Shown here: piece after piece, positions 17,501-24,311 of the stretch
Layout of the letters: each line of letters opens with the position of its first letter
Position numbering within the stretch: position 1 is the stretch's first letter
Source: Aphodomonas sp964553125
GTDB lineage: Bacteria > Bacillota > Clostridia > Christensenellales > Aristaeellaceae
Direction: 5' to 3'
DNA: 34,896 nt
Assembly (NCBI GenBank): GCA_964553125.1
Contig: CAZKJW010000014.1
Span: forward strand, 1 to 34,896
Notes under the pieces: model-generated
Told to the model about the DNA's origin: nothing
Seen by the model: the letters and a program-made list of their open reading frames with translations, nothing else
The model's database searches: none
Position numbers and translations under genes: made by a program

Positions 17501-19436
17501 CGTAGTAGCCGGTGGCGAGGTTGCCGTTATAGTCCACATACTGCACGCGATACCACGTAACGCGATAGTAGGTGACGCCGTCCACGGTCTTGGTCTGGGT
17601 CTTATAGTTAACCTTGTTGGTCAGCTCGCTCGCTTTATACAGCCCCTGCCACACGGACGCGGAGCCATTGAAACCAGTGGGGAATTTTTCCAGATCGGTG
17701 GTGCTGCCGATGCTGGAGAAAATGCTGACGCTGCCCTGCAGCTCGCCAAGCGTCGCGGAGGGCTTGAAATACGCCGTGCCCGTGGTGCCGTTGGCGTTGC
17801 GATACTCAACGGCGAACACGCCGGCAGACGGTTCCGTGATGCCCTTGACGTTCTTCTGATCGACCGCAAAGCTGCTGGAAATACGCTCAACGAGCTTTTC
17901 TTCCTTATACATGAGCGTGCGGCCGTTCGGCCAGTAGGACTTGTTGGTGGAATCCGCCAGAAGACCGCCGGACTGATAGCCGGGCAGAACCGTCTCGGAA
18001 TCCTTGAGGTTGTCCTCGTGGAAGTATCCGGTCTTCCAGTTGTTGTCCGTGGAATCGAGATACTCGCACGTATACCAGCCCGGATTCGCCGGGTCTTCCT
18101 GCAGGTTGCGAACCTGACGGCAGTGCTCGTCCACCACGTTCGCCGTGCTGGATTTGTCCGCGCTGCTGCGGATCCACCAGCCATTTGCGTTTGTGGCCTT
18201 CATCGTGCACTCAACCACGTCCGTCGCCTGAATGTAGCCCGTCGTGCGGTAGCCGCTCTCGTTGTCATAGGAGCAGATATACCACGCATACGCGCCGGTC
18301 GCCTTATCGCGCGAGGACGTATCCAGCCGCAGATCATACACCACGTCGCGGGTGCTCGTGACGATGCTCGTGCCGGTCTTGGCGGACTGCACTTTGAAGC
18401 CGCCCGGCAGTTCCGGATCCATCACATTCGCGTTGGCCGCGTTGCCCGTGCCGAGCGCCTTTTCGGCGGCGGCCTTCGTGGCATAATACGCCACGCTGCT
18501 CTGCGCGGTCAGGCTGGTATAGGCGCTCATTGCGCCCTTGATCACTTCGTCGATGCCCGGGTTCTTGAAGTAGCCCTTCTGCCCCGCAACGGTCGTGAAC
18601 TCGTACCAGGTCGCGTAGGTCTTTGTGGACGTGTTGCCCACTTCGTCCGCAACGCTCAGGCTGGTCGTCTTGTTGACCGTCACATACAGCGTCGTGCCCT
18701 TGGCCAGCGTGCCCGCGGCAATTCCGTTGCACACATAGCCGGTGGGGTTGGCCGCCTTGTCGGAGGAAGCAACTGGCGCGCTGGAGTAGTACAGCACGTC
18801 CTCCTCCATGCGCAGCTGGTAGGACTTGCCCGCGGAGATCGTCGAAGCGTTCAGCTTCAGGTCGGACTTCTTGACGTAGACCGCCTTGTCCTTGTAAAGC
18901 GTGGAGTACCACGTTTCGCCGGTGGTCTCGCCCACGTACGTCAGCTTCACGGTAGCGCCGGCAAGAATGCTGTCGGTCATCGCCGCAGTGCTGTCCGCAG
19001 CGGCGTATACGCGCAGACCGCCGTCCGGCACGGTGTAGCTGAGAATTTCTTTTTCATAGGTGGAGTCGTACGCGCCGGAAAGAGACGCAGAGGACGTGGA
19101 AGCCGTTCCGGTTTCCGTGCCGCCCGCTCCGCCGGTGCCGTCGCCGGAGCTGCTCGCGCCGACATACTGCACGTCGCTCACCTTGATGTAGATCGGTATT
19201 TCCTCGATGCCGAGGAAATTGGTGTAGAAGACATAAAACTCGCTGTTGTAGGGTTTCATGTCATACACACCGGCGCCGACCGTCATAATCGGATTCTGTC
19301 CCTGAGAATCCGAATAGGCCTGAACATAGCTTTGCACCTCGACCATGTCCGCCATCGCCGAAGCCGACGACAGCAGCATGATCAACGACAGCAACGCGCT
19401 GATCAGCCGTGTGATCTTTCTGTTCGTCATTGACAT
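11523..19436 (-). CDS. giant secreted SH3-repeat protein with PG_binding_1 and Cys/His C-terminal domain
   Basis: This is a 2637-residue protein. Residues 1-29 are a signal peptide (LISALLSLIMLLSSASAMA). Most of the body is a long series of SH3-like beta modules ending in W-Y-x-V-x-Y-N-G--Y-F/Y-V. Three standard SH3b domains lie at about 2180-2250, 2268-2335 and 2345-2410. A PG_binding_1 domain follows (2428-2492, LQQALISKGYL ... DGIYGSKTMNAVKSFQ), then a 135-residue C-terminal domain. That domain has NHADV (H2547, D2549), GHG (H2593), CVHF (C2607, H2609), TH (H2616) and DTDHQ (D2622, H2625). I recall this pattern after PG_binding_1 in clostridial envelope proteins, and the Cys/His set suggests an enzyme, but its activity is unknown. 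Four IGA-x-G-x-x-L/F repeats and two copies of an unrecognised module are described in the findings. Start: ATG 19436 is 4 nt from GGAGG. ATG 19430 is 10 nt away and equally possible. Confidence 0.88.
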   Translation of the reverse strand: MSMTNRKITRLISALLSLIMLLSSASAMADMVEVQSYVQAYSDSQGQNPIMTVGAGVYDMKPYNSEFYVFYTNFLGIEEIPIYIKVSDVQYVGASSSGDGTGGAGGTETGTASTSSASLSGAYDSTYEKEILSYTVPDGGLRVYAAADSTAAMTDSILAGATVKLTYVGETTGETWYSTLYKDKAVYVKKSDLKLNASTISAGKSYQLRMEEDVLYYSSAPVASSDKAANPTGYVCNGIAAGTLAKGTTLYVTVNKTTSLSVADEVGNTSTKTYATWYEFTTVAGQKGYFKNPGIDEVIKGAMSAYTSLTAQSSVAYYATKAAAEKALGTGNAANANVMDPELPGGFKVQSAKTGTSIVTSTRDVVYDLRLDTSSRDKATGAYAWYICSYDNESGYRTTGYIQATDVVECTMKATNANGWWIRSSADKSSTANVVDEHCRQVRNLQEDPANPGWYTCEYLDSTDNNWKTGYFHEDNLKDSETVLPGYQSGGLLADSTNKSYWPNGRTLMYKEEKLVERISSSFAVDQKNVKGITEPSAGVFAVEYRNANGTTGTAYFKPSATLGELQGSVSIFSSIGSTTDLEKFPTGFNGSASVWQGLYKASELTNKVNYKTQTKTVDGVTYYRVTWYRVQYVDYNGNLATGYYENPAVYDSAAGDPAVGYGYYPLTSDAEAIGGSAFDTQNASGAETNLLKRLKPAGTGTTVDLYEAKSLTSRCYRGITVSDAKPLYGVKADDYWYEVLYNGKTYFVEATKVAETGEAVAVSDGALTSASYYITIGADGAQLYTAANNSARYMAYEGPDDAPVPMRLKPGETVLVTKYGTGWYTIEKDGKLYYISAQSISNAAANGSTTAVKAWVNTCTMHSLPDGDAHGTLAYGWYAVQKYNDSWYAIRWKDNVKYYIPAEAVTDIVSTLPITTTGKTYSAVIGAEGGNLFKSKDDAIAWGRKTTPASSPAQQLAAGTKITVTQVYSFLYMLESSAGNLYLSLRDISMILGNDDDGYLDKTQPSSGVSADDVLKGSTDANYTDTVLSYTVPAGGLWLYASADATSGAYCVAAGTTLNLSEAYGKSEYLATWYNGKQYFVRKADLATSETVSNGGKYTIELKTNVTTYSKLTNATVADAAKDPYGTGVYGDDKHQLGKLPMGIYNVTAYKTLTFNAYNGSTFETVTYPTWYSFVNAAGNTVYFQNPDLASIAPAAPAIKTGNGGTKLYYGVSRETTKSNGTYSQGTTGQYIVYGGLRATDTYSSYAFLNYDNNYDAESTYASAWTAGRTSNTKDYRGATGYNNAAWDRVVPNEKVEDVKPYMYSVVTYADGSKSYFVTWYSGTLYYNYNMTTKSFTGKRTVYFNTTTPQVVKGSITGGTLINATVTSGSSVSFTLSIPVPTTGEKLYAAPGSGTSETPVIRTNPSGVGSVAYLPGIEHNEDWYKVLYNDEGWFVRKSDVTEPVRSYAANGSLSTSTMTVTIGASGAKLYSKPETNSTIVYESGAYGSSAVRYQAYEQNAVGSLPAGTTVKAVKYSNDWYSYTDSTQTTYYFRAAAVANSVDDSTVDSYTLNIPGKKYNWIRLYTSANELAGDPVESNVYLTSGSYNVRKVSTDPTWSRVLYNGLNYYFKTAEAEKMITFVATATNLGGGSFTQGAIYAAKKISDTHVMAYDDAGKQTNIDISDLAGSKYRFTTSADTVPVYDATLALKKDSNGKQVYLPAGTYELEAKYIGSKKVYEVVLSGVKCYVMPVEVKNKDISFTTKAVLDLYNVAHELVYGADEYDAAGNALGLPIGTYNDTSSPYKVVENQTYGEWIMLEKGSGEFYYIKSSDVTRYTQIDANKFFTSASHAIEKNLVTANSDTNLYHTSTVSTAQTTQTKYKSSRRGALLNEKGADALLSAATATSGSSKTMLNNWKGLYNKAVRINDNWASVVIPESDPVNGHSISYNSYNAKLTVGSTTNAGATFYVFLGESTEKLENGTITAVNGTGVGGVDSAIGGAIATVSDGKTYTIIIGAGGAEVFNNAKLQRDSSTALNPILSAGTKLSGTKLTAAYKEAGAADYTYQSVYKITYNGYTAYISAADVAAVEKGDDEEDRLAEAAGETTKDDDVSADSEPLDLAVGDPELRITLANTIVVYAAKDTNLATATSIAAGSIVGVTRPDEKWYQIKKTDGSIYYIPVSELTMEDVASSERISDGTGYITKLLAVNVQSGSSLNMRKTATTSGTIIAYLSNGAYLTNLGYTTDANGAIWYKVGYNNLTGYVHGSYVAPVLSGSSSWNSASSLKENIGLALTVNTDNVYIRTGAGPEYPTLNTLAKGSIVVPTDAIQGSDGLTWYKMIYNGTTAYIRYDYVSGGTSNTSSLSGNAAIRLNSTNMRSGAGLSFQVVGRLSKNTVVTILSTSTDSDGTVWYRITSGDKTGYVRNDLLRSLTTSESNGLINDVVNTYKVLKVGSRGSTVTTLQQALISKGYLPSGEADGIYGSKTMNAVKSFQSASGLTANGTADATTQAKLYGTYTGTDAGLMKGNVNSLDWFANGYTLINAYPNVSIYDCNTGVTWNAKYINGKNHADVIPASATDAALLTAYSITGSYVRRPVIVTINGAKYAGSMYAVGHGTTSYCSWFSGVMCVHFTGSKTHTSGKVDTDHQNAINYVLTNFN

Positions 19437-19479
19437 TGCACCTCCATGAGTCCCGCTGCTGGTATTGCATCCTGCCTGT

Positions 19480-19508
19480 ATTCTATTACAATTCCATTAC
19501 AACGTCAA
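19480..19508 (-). promoter_or_regulatory. sigma-A promoter of the giant SH3 protein
   Basis: On the minus strand the -35 is TTGACG (19508-19503), the spacer is 17 bp and the -10 is TAGAAT (19485-19480). The start of transcription near 19473 gives a short leader of about 37 nt before the start codon. Confidence 0.7.
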
Positions 19509-19647
19509 GAGAGAATTTACAGTTTTGTGTAGTTTTTCCTTTGAAATGTTTTGCTTCCTTATTAGATTGTTGCGGAACTGTACCCGTTTTTGCGGCGTTG
19601 TTTTTCACGTTCCCGTAACAAACTTCGGTCGGTTTTTGATGGTTTTC

Positions 19648-19668
19648 GGGCGCTTTTCGCGCCTTTTT
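19648..19668 (+). terminator. orphan short terminator-like hairpin
   Basis: GGCGC-TTTTC-GCGCC (19649-19663) is followed by TTTTT. It lies on the plus strand between two divergent promoters, where no gene needs a terminator. A weak promoter-like pair, TTGAAA and TAGATT with a 16-bp spacer, lies just before it around 19532-19560. A transcript of about 100 nt is therefore possible but unproven. The rest of 19509-19794 is AT-rich and holds no gene. Confidence 0.35.
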
Positions 19669-19794
19669 GTGCCAAAATGTCCGTTTTTCCAAAAGAGACC
19701 GATAGTTTGTTTCTGTTTCCCGCTTTCTTTGCATCCAAAATGTTACATTTCAGAAAAATATCCGCAATATTTTGAAAGAATTTCGTCGCACCTA

Positions 19795-19823
19795 TTGCGG
19801 CATTTCCAGAAATATGCTATACT
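19795..19823 (+). promoter_or_regulatory. sigma-A promoter of the CHAP gene
   Basis: The -35 is TTGCGG (19795-19800), the spacer is 17 bp and the -10 is TATACT (19818-19823) with an upstream TG-C. The leader to the ATG at 19954 would be about 124 nt. This promoter and that of the giant gene fire in opposite directions from the same 300-bp AT-rich region. Confidence 0.6.
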
Positions 19824-19953
19824 TTCGATGGATTCATATAGGTGAACGCTGCCCTGTGCGCGGCCATTGCTGCATCCTCCGCGCCCGGCGTGCCTTCCCT
19901 GTTATGATCGGTTTGTTCCATTCAAGCGATTCCTAAAAAGGAGGTCTTTTTCC

Positions 19954-22900
19954 ATGCCGAAGCGCACAGGCAAAAAAATCCTTTCCATTATATTGTGCGT
20001 TGTGCTGATGGTTTCCTGCGTCTGCGCGGCCTTCGCCGAAGACGTACCGGCCGAACCGGCGGTTCAGCAGGCTCCAACCACAGAACAGCCTCAGGCGGAA
20101 ACGTCCGCCCCCTCCCCCACCGCGACGGCGGAAGTCATTCTCATTGGCGAACCCACCGCCGAGCCCACCAAGGAAGCGGCTCCCACGCAGGAGACCGCGC
20201 CCACGACGGCGCCCAGCGCCGAAGCTCCCGTGACCCCGGAAGAACCGGCGCAGACCGAAGCCACGGCCGAACCGGAAGCCTCCGCCACGGCAGAAGCCTC
20301 CGCGACGCCGGAAGCATCGGCCACGCCTGAAGCCTCCGCTACGCCGGAAGCGTCCGCTTCCCCCGAAGCGACCGAAGCCCCTGAAGCAACCGCCGAACCT
20401 GAAGTGAAAGAGCTGACCGCTTCCGTCGCCGCCGATACCGGCGCGAAGCTGAGCGCTTTCGCCGGCGACGCGCTCANNNNNNNNNNNNNNNNNNNNNNNN
20501 NNNNNNNNNNNNNNNNNNNNNNNNNNNNNNNNNNNNNNNNNNNNNNNNNNNNNNNNNNNNNNNNNNNNNNNNNNNNTCCGTCGCCGCCGATACCGGCGCG
20601 AAGCTGAGCGCTTTCGCCGGCGACGCGCTCACCTTCACCGCGCACTATGAGGGCGGCAAGGCCCCCGTCGTCGCGCAGCTGACGCTGAGCCAGGACGGCG
20701 CGCTGCTCTCCTCCGAATATAAAGAGACCACCACCGTCACCGCGACGGTCGGCACCTACGTAATGACCCTGACCGTAACCGACGCGGACGGCGTTTCCGT
20801 CACCGCCTCGCGCACGGTGACCGTCTCCTCCTACACGCGCGACGCCGAGTCCATCGAGCAGATCAACTCGACCGTCAAGCAGGTTAAGCTGACCGGCGAC
20901 TACGCCGCCGATATCGTTGCCATCGCCGAAAGCCAGCTCGGCTATGAAGCCAGCCGCGCCAACTTCATCATCGACCTCGACGGTAAGCAGCGCGGCTACA
21001 CCCGCTACGGCGCGTGGTACGACTGGAAGCACAACGGCGACAACAACGCCGAGTATCTCCTCTACGGCGATTGGTGCGCCTCCTTCGTCAGCTTCTGCGG
21101 CACGCAGGCCGGCATCCCCACCTCCGTGCTTCCGCACGACACGGGCGCGCAGCAGCTGCTCAAGAAGCTCGGCAGCCGTTTCGTCAAGGCGAAGGATCAC
21201 ACGCCGAAGCCCGGCGAGCTGGTGTTCTTCGAGCTTGAAGGCAAGGACAAGCTGGCCGATCACGTCGGCATTGTCATCGCCGTGAGCGAAACTGGCATCA
21301 CCACCATTGAAGGCAACAAGGGTTCCGCCGTCGCGAAGGGCTCCTACGCCCTCGACGATAAGCGCATCCTTGGCTATGCGACCATCACCGCCACGCCTTG
21401 GGAAGACATGACCCCCACCGGCGAGGACATCGAAGTGACCGACGTTGCCGACGTGCTTCCGGACGACGCAGCTCCCGAAGCCGAGCCCGAGCAGAGCGCC
21501 GAGGATCCCAACGCGCCCATCACCGGCAAAACCAACATCAACGCCGTCAACCTCCGCAGCCAGACCAGCACCGACAGCATCGTTGTCGCGCAGGTCACGC
21601 AGGGCACGGAAGTGACCCTCCTCTCCGCGCAGACGGTCGGCGATAAGACCTGGTACCGCGTCGAATATGAAGGCAAGGGCGCGTACGTGCTCGCGAGCCT
21701 CATCGACGTCAACGGCGGCCGCGCCGTTCCTGTCGAGGGCGAAGAAGCCCCCGTGGAAGAACCGGTCGAAACGCCCGTTGAAGAACCCGTGACCGAGGAA
21801 CCCGTCGTAACCGAAGAACCCGCAGCGGAAGATCCGGCCGTCGAAACGACGGACGCGCCCGTCGCCGAGGAACCGGTTGAAACCCCGGCCGCCGACACGA
21901 CGCCCGCGGTGATCGATCCGGTGACGGACATCATCTCCGGCGCAATGGAAACGCCTGTCGTCGTTGAACCGACGCTTGAAACGCCCGCAGTCGAAGAAAC
22001 GGAAGCGCCCGTCGGCGAAGAACCGCAGACGCCCGCCGTTGAAGAATCCACCGAGCCGACCGTCGCGCCCGAAGGCGAAGAACCCGTTTCCGATCCCGAA
22101 GCCGAGCCCACGGAGGAGCCTGTCCTCGATCTGACCGAGGAAGAGCAGGCAAAGGTGATTGAAGAGAACATGCATTATCTTCTCACCCTTTCCGCCGACA
22201 CGACGCTCTACGGCGAATTCGGCAACGAAGAAACCGTGCTGGCCGTCCTGCCCGCCGGTGAAACCATTTCCGCGAACGCGTTTGAAACCCTGACCGGTTC
22301 CTTTGAAACCGAAACCGCCGTCGCCTCCTACGCCTACGTCTCCGTCTACTCGACCGTGACGGACGAGGGCGCGACCGCCTACTTCGCCAACCCCGATCTC
22401 GCCGTCATCGCCGAAGCCGCCGCGAACGCCACGGACGCCGCCGCGCTGCTTGACGCGCTCAACGGCTATGTGACCGACGCGAAGCTGGAAGAAAAGGCAG
22501 CCGTCGAGCCCGAGCAGCCCGCCGAACCCGAAGCGACCGTCTGGAGTGGCAAATACTCCGTGACCCTCGCCGGGGAAACCGCGCTGTATGCGGCGCTCTC
22601 CCCCATCGAGGATGCGCAGGCCGATCCCTATGGAACCGGCTTCGCCGGCGAAAGCCAGACCGGCGCGCTCGCCGCTGGCGAAACGCTGACGGCCGACGCG
22701 GCGCAGACGCGCAGCGCGACCTTCCTCAACGCGGACGGCAGCGAAGTTGTCTGCGAATATGCAACGTGGTTCTCCCGCCAGAACGAAGCCGGCGCGACGG
22801 AGTATTTCATCAGCGGCGATCTCGCCGCCATCAGCGCAATCCTCTCCTCCGACGCGGACAGCGCGGCAAAGGTTGAGGCGCTCCGCCCCTACTGCATCAA

Positions 22901-23279
22901 CGTGACGGAAACCGCGCAGGCCGAAGCCGCCCAGCCGGAAGAAACGGGCGCCGCCATCGGCGCGCTCGTCACCAAGGATGAAGGCGTGAACCTGAAGGAT
23001 ATCTCCGTGACCGTCGCCATCTCCCCCGCCAAAGCGAAGCTCGGCGACACCGTGACCCTCTCGGCGAACATCACCAGCCCCGACGGTCTCGACGGCGTGA
23101 AGCTCCAGTGGCAGCACTGCATCCTGCAAATCGTCGATGGCAAAGCCACGGCCAACTGGCAGGACGCTGAAGGCGGCGCGGAAGCCTCCTACTCCTTCAC
23201 GCTGACGGAAGAAACGCAGCGCTACACGTGGCGCCTGCACCTCTCCGCCGAAGAACCCGCCGAAGCGCCTGCGGAATAA
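19954..23279 (+). CDS. secreted CHAP-domain (cysteine peptidase/amidase) SH3 protein, interrupted by an assembly gap
   Basis: Merged length is 1056 residues. Collapsing the N run and one 55-bp copy leaves 3171 nt, exactly in frame. The ATG at 19954 follows AAAAGGAGG. A signal peptide (about 1-27, ending CAAFA) precedes a Pro/Thr/Glu/Ala linker with tandem EASATP units and an Ig/PKD-like strand region (about 170-245). The CHAP domain (about 260-425) has Cys323 in DWCASFVSFC, His385 in ADHVGIV and Glu401 in TTIEGNKG, the expected catalytic set for cutting peptidoglycan peptides. One SH3b domain (about 472-534) follows. A long acidic Pro/Glu/Val linker leads to two copies of the module shared with the giant neighbour (about 690-770 and 815-910), and an Ig-like C-terminal region (from about 965). 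No sortase or membrane anchor is seen. Wall attachment is presumably through SH3 and the shared modules. Confidence 0.88.
20422..20631. other. assembly gap (100 N) with 55-bp flanking duplication
   Basis: The N run is 20477-20576. The 55 bases at 20422-20476 recur exactly at 20577-20631. Removing 155 nt joins GDAL to TFTAHYEGG in one frame inside the CHAP protein. Confidence 0.92.
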
Positions 23280-23312
23280 CGCCGCGCGCCACGCGATTCC
23301 CACACGCAAACG

Positions 23313-23353
23313 AATCCTCCACACAGTTCACGCTGTGCGGAGGATTTTCTTTT
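23313..23353 (+). terminator. intrinsic terminator of the CHAP gene
   Basis: A 14-bp stem with one A-C mismatch, AATCCTCCACACAG (23313-23326) with CTGTGCGGAGGATT (23333-23346), has a 6-nt loop. It is followed by TTCTTTTT. Confidence 0.88.
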
Positions 23354-24263
23354 TCACCGTGCGACACGGCGGACTTTTTTTTCGGCGCTGCGCGCCTGAA
23401 ACGGCCTTCCCGCCGCAAGCAGGGAGAGCGCCGCATAGGCGGAATGAATTTCCGCTCATGCGATGCGTGCGGGGGATTTTGTTCCCCGTCCCCTCGTGCT
23501 TTTCCGCTGCCGCGCGGCGCAGCAGCAATCCGTGCTGATTGTCCTTGCTCGCCGAACGCATCTTCGCGTGAGGAAGGTATGAAAGGGGGACAAAGCGTTT
23601 TTTGTTTTTTTGCTTTTTCTCGCTTAACTGTCGCCGCTCACTCTAACCGAAGCGCACGGCAAGCAAAAAGAACGAGACGTGACCTTTTTTCGCTTTCTCT
23701 CGTTTCGTCGTTGCCGTGTGCTGTAGCAGTGGCATAGTGGCGCGCGGCGTTTGGTATCGTATGCCTACTGCGCAAGTCGCCAACCCCGTCCGGGCTCTTC
23801 GCGTGTGACAGACATGAAGCTCACGGTCTGCTCGCGCAAGATTCCCTTCCAAGGCTTTCCCTCTCTCCTCCGGCAAGAAGTGAACGGTTACTTTGTTCCC
23901 GCCGTTTCGCTCTTCTTTTCCTTTCTTGCCACACGTCGCGAAAAAGCACTTAATCATCGTCTTACTTCACTCATGCCCATCATGCAAACCCGCGCGTTCA
24001 CCGTCACCGCGCCCATTACAGCTCCCCTCGCCTCTCGCCAATGCGCACACCTACGTCAACAACACACTCATCCCTGCTTTTCCTCGCGCAGCAACACGAA
24101 GTTTGAAACACGCCGCTCTCACCCGCCCCGCCACTCAAACCTGCGCATTCACCGCCGTGCTTGTTATAAATCCCTCCTCGCCGCCCGCCAACGCCCCCCC
24201 CGAGCGCACTTTCCCCTGCTTCTTTCCGCGCAGCAAGCTGCACAGAATCCTCCCTTTCGCCAC
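23354..24263. other. about 900 bp with no convincing gene
   Basis: Short open frames exist on both strands, but none has a ribosome binding site, family resemblance or protein-like composition. Base use differs from the neighbours: long pyrimidine-rich tracts on the plus strand and several T/A homopolymers near 23590-23690. The only clear structure is the inverted repeat at 23652-23721. The region could be decayed DNA or hold untranslated RNA. It lies between the terminators of two convergent units. Confidence 0.5.
23652..23721. repeat. 70-bp two-step inverted repeat
   Basis: The outer arms GCGCACGGCAA (23652-23662) and TTGCCGTGTGC (23711-23721) match at 10 of 11 positions, with a G-U at the other. 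The inner arms are AACGAGA / TCTCGTT (23671-23677, 23698-23704). It can fold as a long hairpin on either strand. No terminator T-run or gene is attached. Confidence 0.5.
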
Positions 24264-24296
24264 ACAAAAAGCGCGGGACGGTCTCCCGTCCCGCGC
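24264..24296 (-). terminator. intrinsic terminator of the DUF308-MMPL-heptad operon
   Basis: On the minus strand a perfect 11-bp stem GCGCGGGACGG / CCGTCCCGCGC with a 4-nt loop is followed by TTTTTGTG. It starts 15 bp after the stop codon of the heptad-repeat gene. Confidence 0.9.
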
Positions 24297-24311
24297 CTGC
24301 ATCCATTTACT

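Noticed and set aside
11187..19433. 2748-residue open frame on the plus strand, fully antisense to the giant SH3 protein
   Set aside because: Its codons are exact reverse complements of the real gene. The product is Arg/His/Val/Ala-rich with no domain, signal peptide or ribosome binding site. It exists only because TTA, CTA and TCA codons are avoided.
20275..20400. Tandem repeats GAAGC-TCCGC as a CRISPR-like or minisatellite array
   Set aside because: They are in-frame EASATP codon repeats of a Pro/Ala/Glu linker in a secreted protein, without spacers.
20091..23324. 1077-residue minus-strand frame opposite the CHAP gene
   Set aside because: Gly/Arg/Phe-rich shadow with no recognisable domain. 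The plus-strand gene has a promoter, ribosome binding site, signal peptide and catalytic CHAP residues.
23228..23957. Several overlapping open frames in the 23.3-24.3 kb gap
   Set aside because: No ribosome binding sites, no family resemblance, unusual composition, and some start inside the CHAP gene or its terminator.
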